DNA from: UBA3071 sp965369635
GTDB taxonomy: Bacteria > Chloroflexota > Anaerolineae > UBA3071
Direction of reading: 5' to 3'
Length of the DNA stretch: 5,740 nucleotides
Assembly: GCA_965369635.1 (NCBI GenBank)
Contig: CBDURC010000198.1
Coordinates: forward strand, 1 to 5,740
Of this stretch, positions 4,284 to 5,740 are shown piece by piece. The notes under the pieces are model-generated. The model did not search any database and had not been told where the DNA came from. It saw nothing but the letters and a program-made list of their open reading frames with translations. Within the stretch, counting starts at the first letter, position 1, and each line of letters starts with the position of its first letter. The translations under genes and the position numbers were made by a program.

Positions 4284-5740
4284 ATGCACGCGATCGCGCC
4301 TGATCCGATCACCGTCGACGTGCGTGGCCAGGGCGAGGGGCAGCCCTGCCAGACGTCGCTGACGATGCCCGACGGCAGCACGCCGGCCCGGGGCAGCCTG
4401 GACCTCAGTGCACTGCAACGACGGCTGCAACAACTGGAACAACTGTGGCTCTCCGGCCGGCCGGAGGAGTACGGGCAGGTTCTGTTCGAGCAGCTCTTCG
4501 CGGGAGCTCTCGGCTATGGCTACATGCAGGCCATAGGAGAGGCCGGGGAGCGCTCCGTTCGCCTGCGCCTGGCTCTGCATGAGCCGCCGGCGACGCTGCA
4601 CACCGTGCCCTGGGAACGGCTGTATCATCCCCACCACGGGCGCTGGGTTCCCCTGGCCGCCGCGCCCAACGTGCTCCTGTCCCGCTACCTGAGCAGGGGC
4701 GCGCCCTGGGCGCTGCCGCTGCCGGTGGGTCCGCTGCGGACGCTGGTGGTCATCTCCAACCCATATCCGCCCGGCCATCGGCTGCACTTCGACGCGCAGC
4801 ACGAGCGAGATGCCATCTGGGGCGTCTTCGGCCAGTTCCCCGACAAGATCGATCCCCACCTCCTGGAAGGCCCGATCACGCTGGACAGAATCGCCCGCAA
4901 GCTGGACGAAGGTGACGGCTTCGACATCCTGCACTACACCGGCCATGGCCTGTGGGATCGCCAGGAGCAGGAGTCTGCCCTCATTCTCGAGGAGCACGGG
5001 CCGGAGGAGCGGGGGGAGGCCGGTCTCCAGCCGGCGGAGGTCAAGGCCAGCGACTTGCTGGCGCGGCTGGAGCTGGTGGGGCGCTTGCCGCATCTGATCA
5101 TGCTCGCCGCCTGCCACAGCGCCCATCAGGCCACCGCCGAGGGTCTGGTGGGGCTGGGACCTCGCCTGGTCGGCGCCGGTTGTCCGGCGGTGGTCTGCAT
5201 GCAGGACCGGGTGGACCTGGAGGTGGCGCGCCAGTTCGGCGAGCAATTCTACGGCCAACTCCTGGAGCATGGAGTCGTCGATTTCGCGGTCAACCGCGCC
5301 CGGGCCACGCTCCATGAGCGCTGGGACTGGCAGTGGTCCGTGCCGGTGCTGTTCATGCGGCTGGCCGACGGACAGTTGTTCTTGCCGCAGGAACGGTTCC
5401 GCCCTGCCCGGCCAGCACCCTACAAGTTCCTGGCGTCGTACGGCCGGGAGGACCACGAGCTGTTCAAGGGCCGTGACGAGCTGATCGGCAAGATCTGCCG
5501 CAACGTGGATGAGCACCAGGTCACTGTGGTCTACGGCGAGCCGGGCGTGGGGCTGACCTCGCTGCTGGAAGCGGGCGTCCGCCCCTTGCTGCAGGCGGCG
5601 AACGACCTGGTGGTCAGCGTGTCTGAATATGACGACTTGGCCAGCGAGGTGCGGGTGCAGCTGCAGGTGGAGGACCGCTCCCTGCAGTTGCAGGTGCGAG
5701 GCGACGCGCCGCTGCCGGACGTGCTGCGGGCGGTGGCCGT
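4284..5740 (+). CDS. CHAT-domain cysteine peptidase fused to STAND-type NTPase (3' end cut by window)
   Basis: 485 codons are visible and the frame is still open at the right edge. The ATG at 4284 has GGAG (4273-4276) at 7-nt spacing; an ATG at 4277 runs into a stop after eight codons. Residues about 60-370 are a CHAT (caspase HetF-associated with TPRs) peptidase: VPWERLY (108-114), LRTLVVISNPYPP (151-163), catalytic His221 in HYTGHG (217-222) and catalytic Cys277 in LAACHSA (274-280). A second region starts near FKGRDEL (394-400) with an NTPase-type lead-in, then P-loop-like GEPGVGLTSLLEAGV (418-432), as in STAND/AAA16 ATPases, but with Leu424 at the Walker A Lys position. The rest (sensor, WHD, possible TPR/WD repeats) would lie beyond the window. 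STAND ATPases typically act as ligand-gated oligomeric switches, so this protein may be the sensor or activator for the two upstream proteases. CHAT identity is strong; the NTPase call is good despite the variant. Confidence 0.92.
   Translation, partial: MHAIAPDPITVDVRGQGEGQPCQTSLTMPDGSTPARGSLDLSALQRRLQQLEQLWLSGRPEEYGQVLFEQLFAGALGYGYMQAIGEAGERSVRLRLALHEPPATLHTVPWERLYHPHHGRWVPLAAAPNVLLSRYLSRGAPWALPLPVGPLRTLVVISNPYPPGHRLHFDAQHERDAIWGVFGQFPDKIDPHLLEGPITLDRIARKLDEGDGFDILHYTGHGLWDRQEQESALILEEHGPEERGEAGLQPAEVKASDLLARLELVGRLPHLIMLAACHSAHQATAEGLVGLGPRLVGAGCPAVVCMQDRVDLEVARQFGEQFYGQLLEHGVVDFAVNRARATLHERWDWQWSVPVLFMRLADGQLFLPQERFRPARPAPYKFLASYGREDHELFKGRDELIGKICRNVDEHQVTVVYGEPGVGLTSLLEAGVRPLLQAANDLVVSVSEYDDLASEVRVQLQVEDRSLQLQVRGDAPLPDVLRAVA

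Noticed and set aside
5653..5696. Short internal repeat (GCAGCTGCAGGTG versus GCAGTTGCAGGTG) near the right edge
   Set aside because: It is within the coding frame and simply encodes two similar beta-strand-like stretches; there is no sign of a mobile or regulatory repeat.

Overview
The window is GC-rich bacterial DNA with strong G/C bias at third codon positions. It is most likely from a Chloroflexota (Anaerolineae/Caldilineae-like) bacterium or another lineage rich in caspase-like proteins. This rests on the style of the proteins (clan CD peptidases, CHAT proteins fused to STAND-type NTPases) and on a REP-like repeat (GAGATTGCTTC followed by CGCAA) that I associate with such genomes. The taxonomic call is an inference.

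Layout: positions 1-192 are non-coding flank holding a perfect 16-bp palindrome. A minus-strand gene (729 to 193) encodes a small protein with a TPR-like helical N-terminal half and a DUF4919-like C-terminal half. An 836-bp divergent intergenic region (730-1565) follows. It holds a candidate promoter for the minus gene, an 11-bp-arm inverted repeat, a strong sigma70-type promoter firing rightward (TTGACT-N17-TATATT at 965-993), a potentially switchable set of short stems just downstream, two related direct repeats 86 bp apart, a second weaker promoter, and a REP-like element ending directly in front of the next ribosome binding site.

From 1566 three plus-strand genes form an apparent operon. 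They encode a 494-aa clan CD (C25/caspase-like) cysteine peptidase with H277/C333, a 363-aa papain-fold (C1A) cysteine peptidase with Q123/C129/H279/N302, and a CHAT peptidase (H221/C277) fused to an AAA/STAND-type NTPase that runs off the right edge. The CHAT gene starts 22 bp after the papain gene. All three have good Shine-Dalgarno sequences and none has a visible signal peptide, so all should act in the cytoplasm.

Taken together, the operon looks like a multi-protease signalling or conflict (defence / programmed cell death) module: two caspase-fold proteases, one carrying a STAND-type regulatory NTPase, and one papain-type protease with its own N-terminal helical adaptor-like domain, an acidic linker and a basic amphipathic C-terminal tail. 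The cascade idea is inference. The three catalytic sites are read directly from the sequence. A notable oddity is that the NTPase P-loop has Leu where the Walker A Lys should be.
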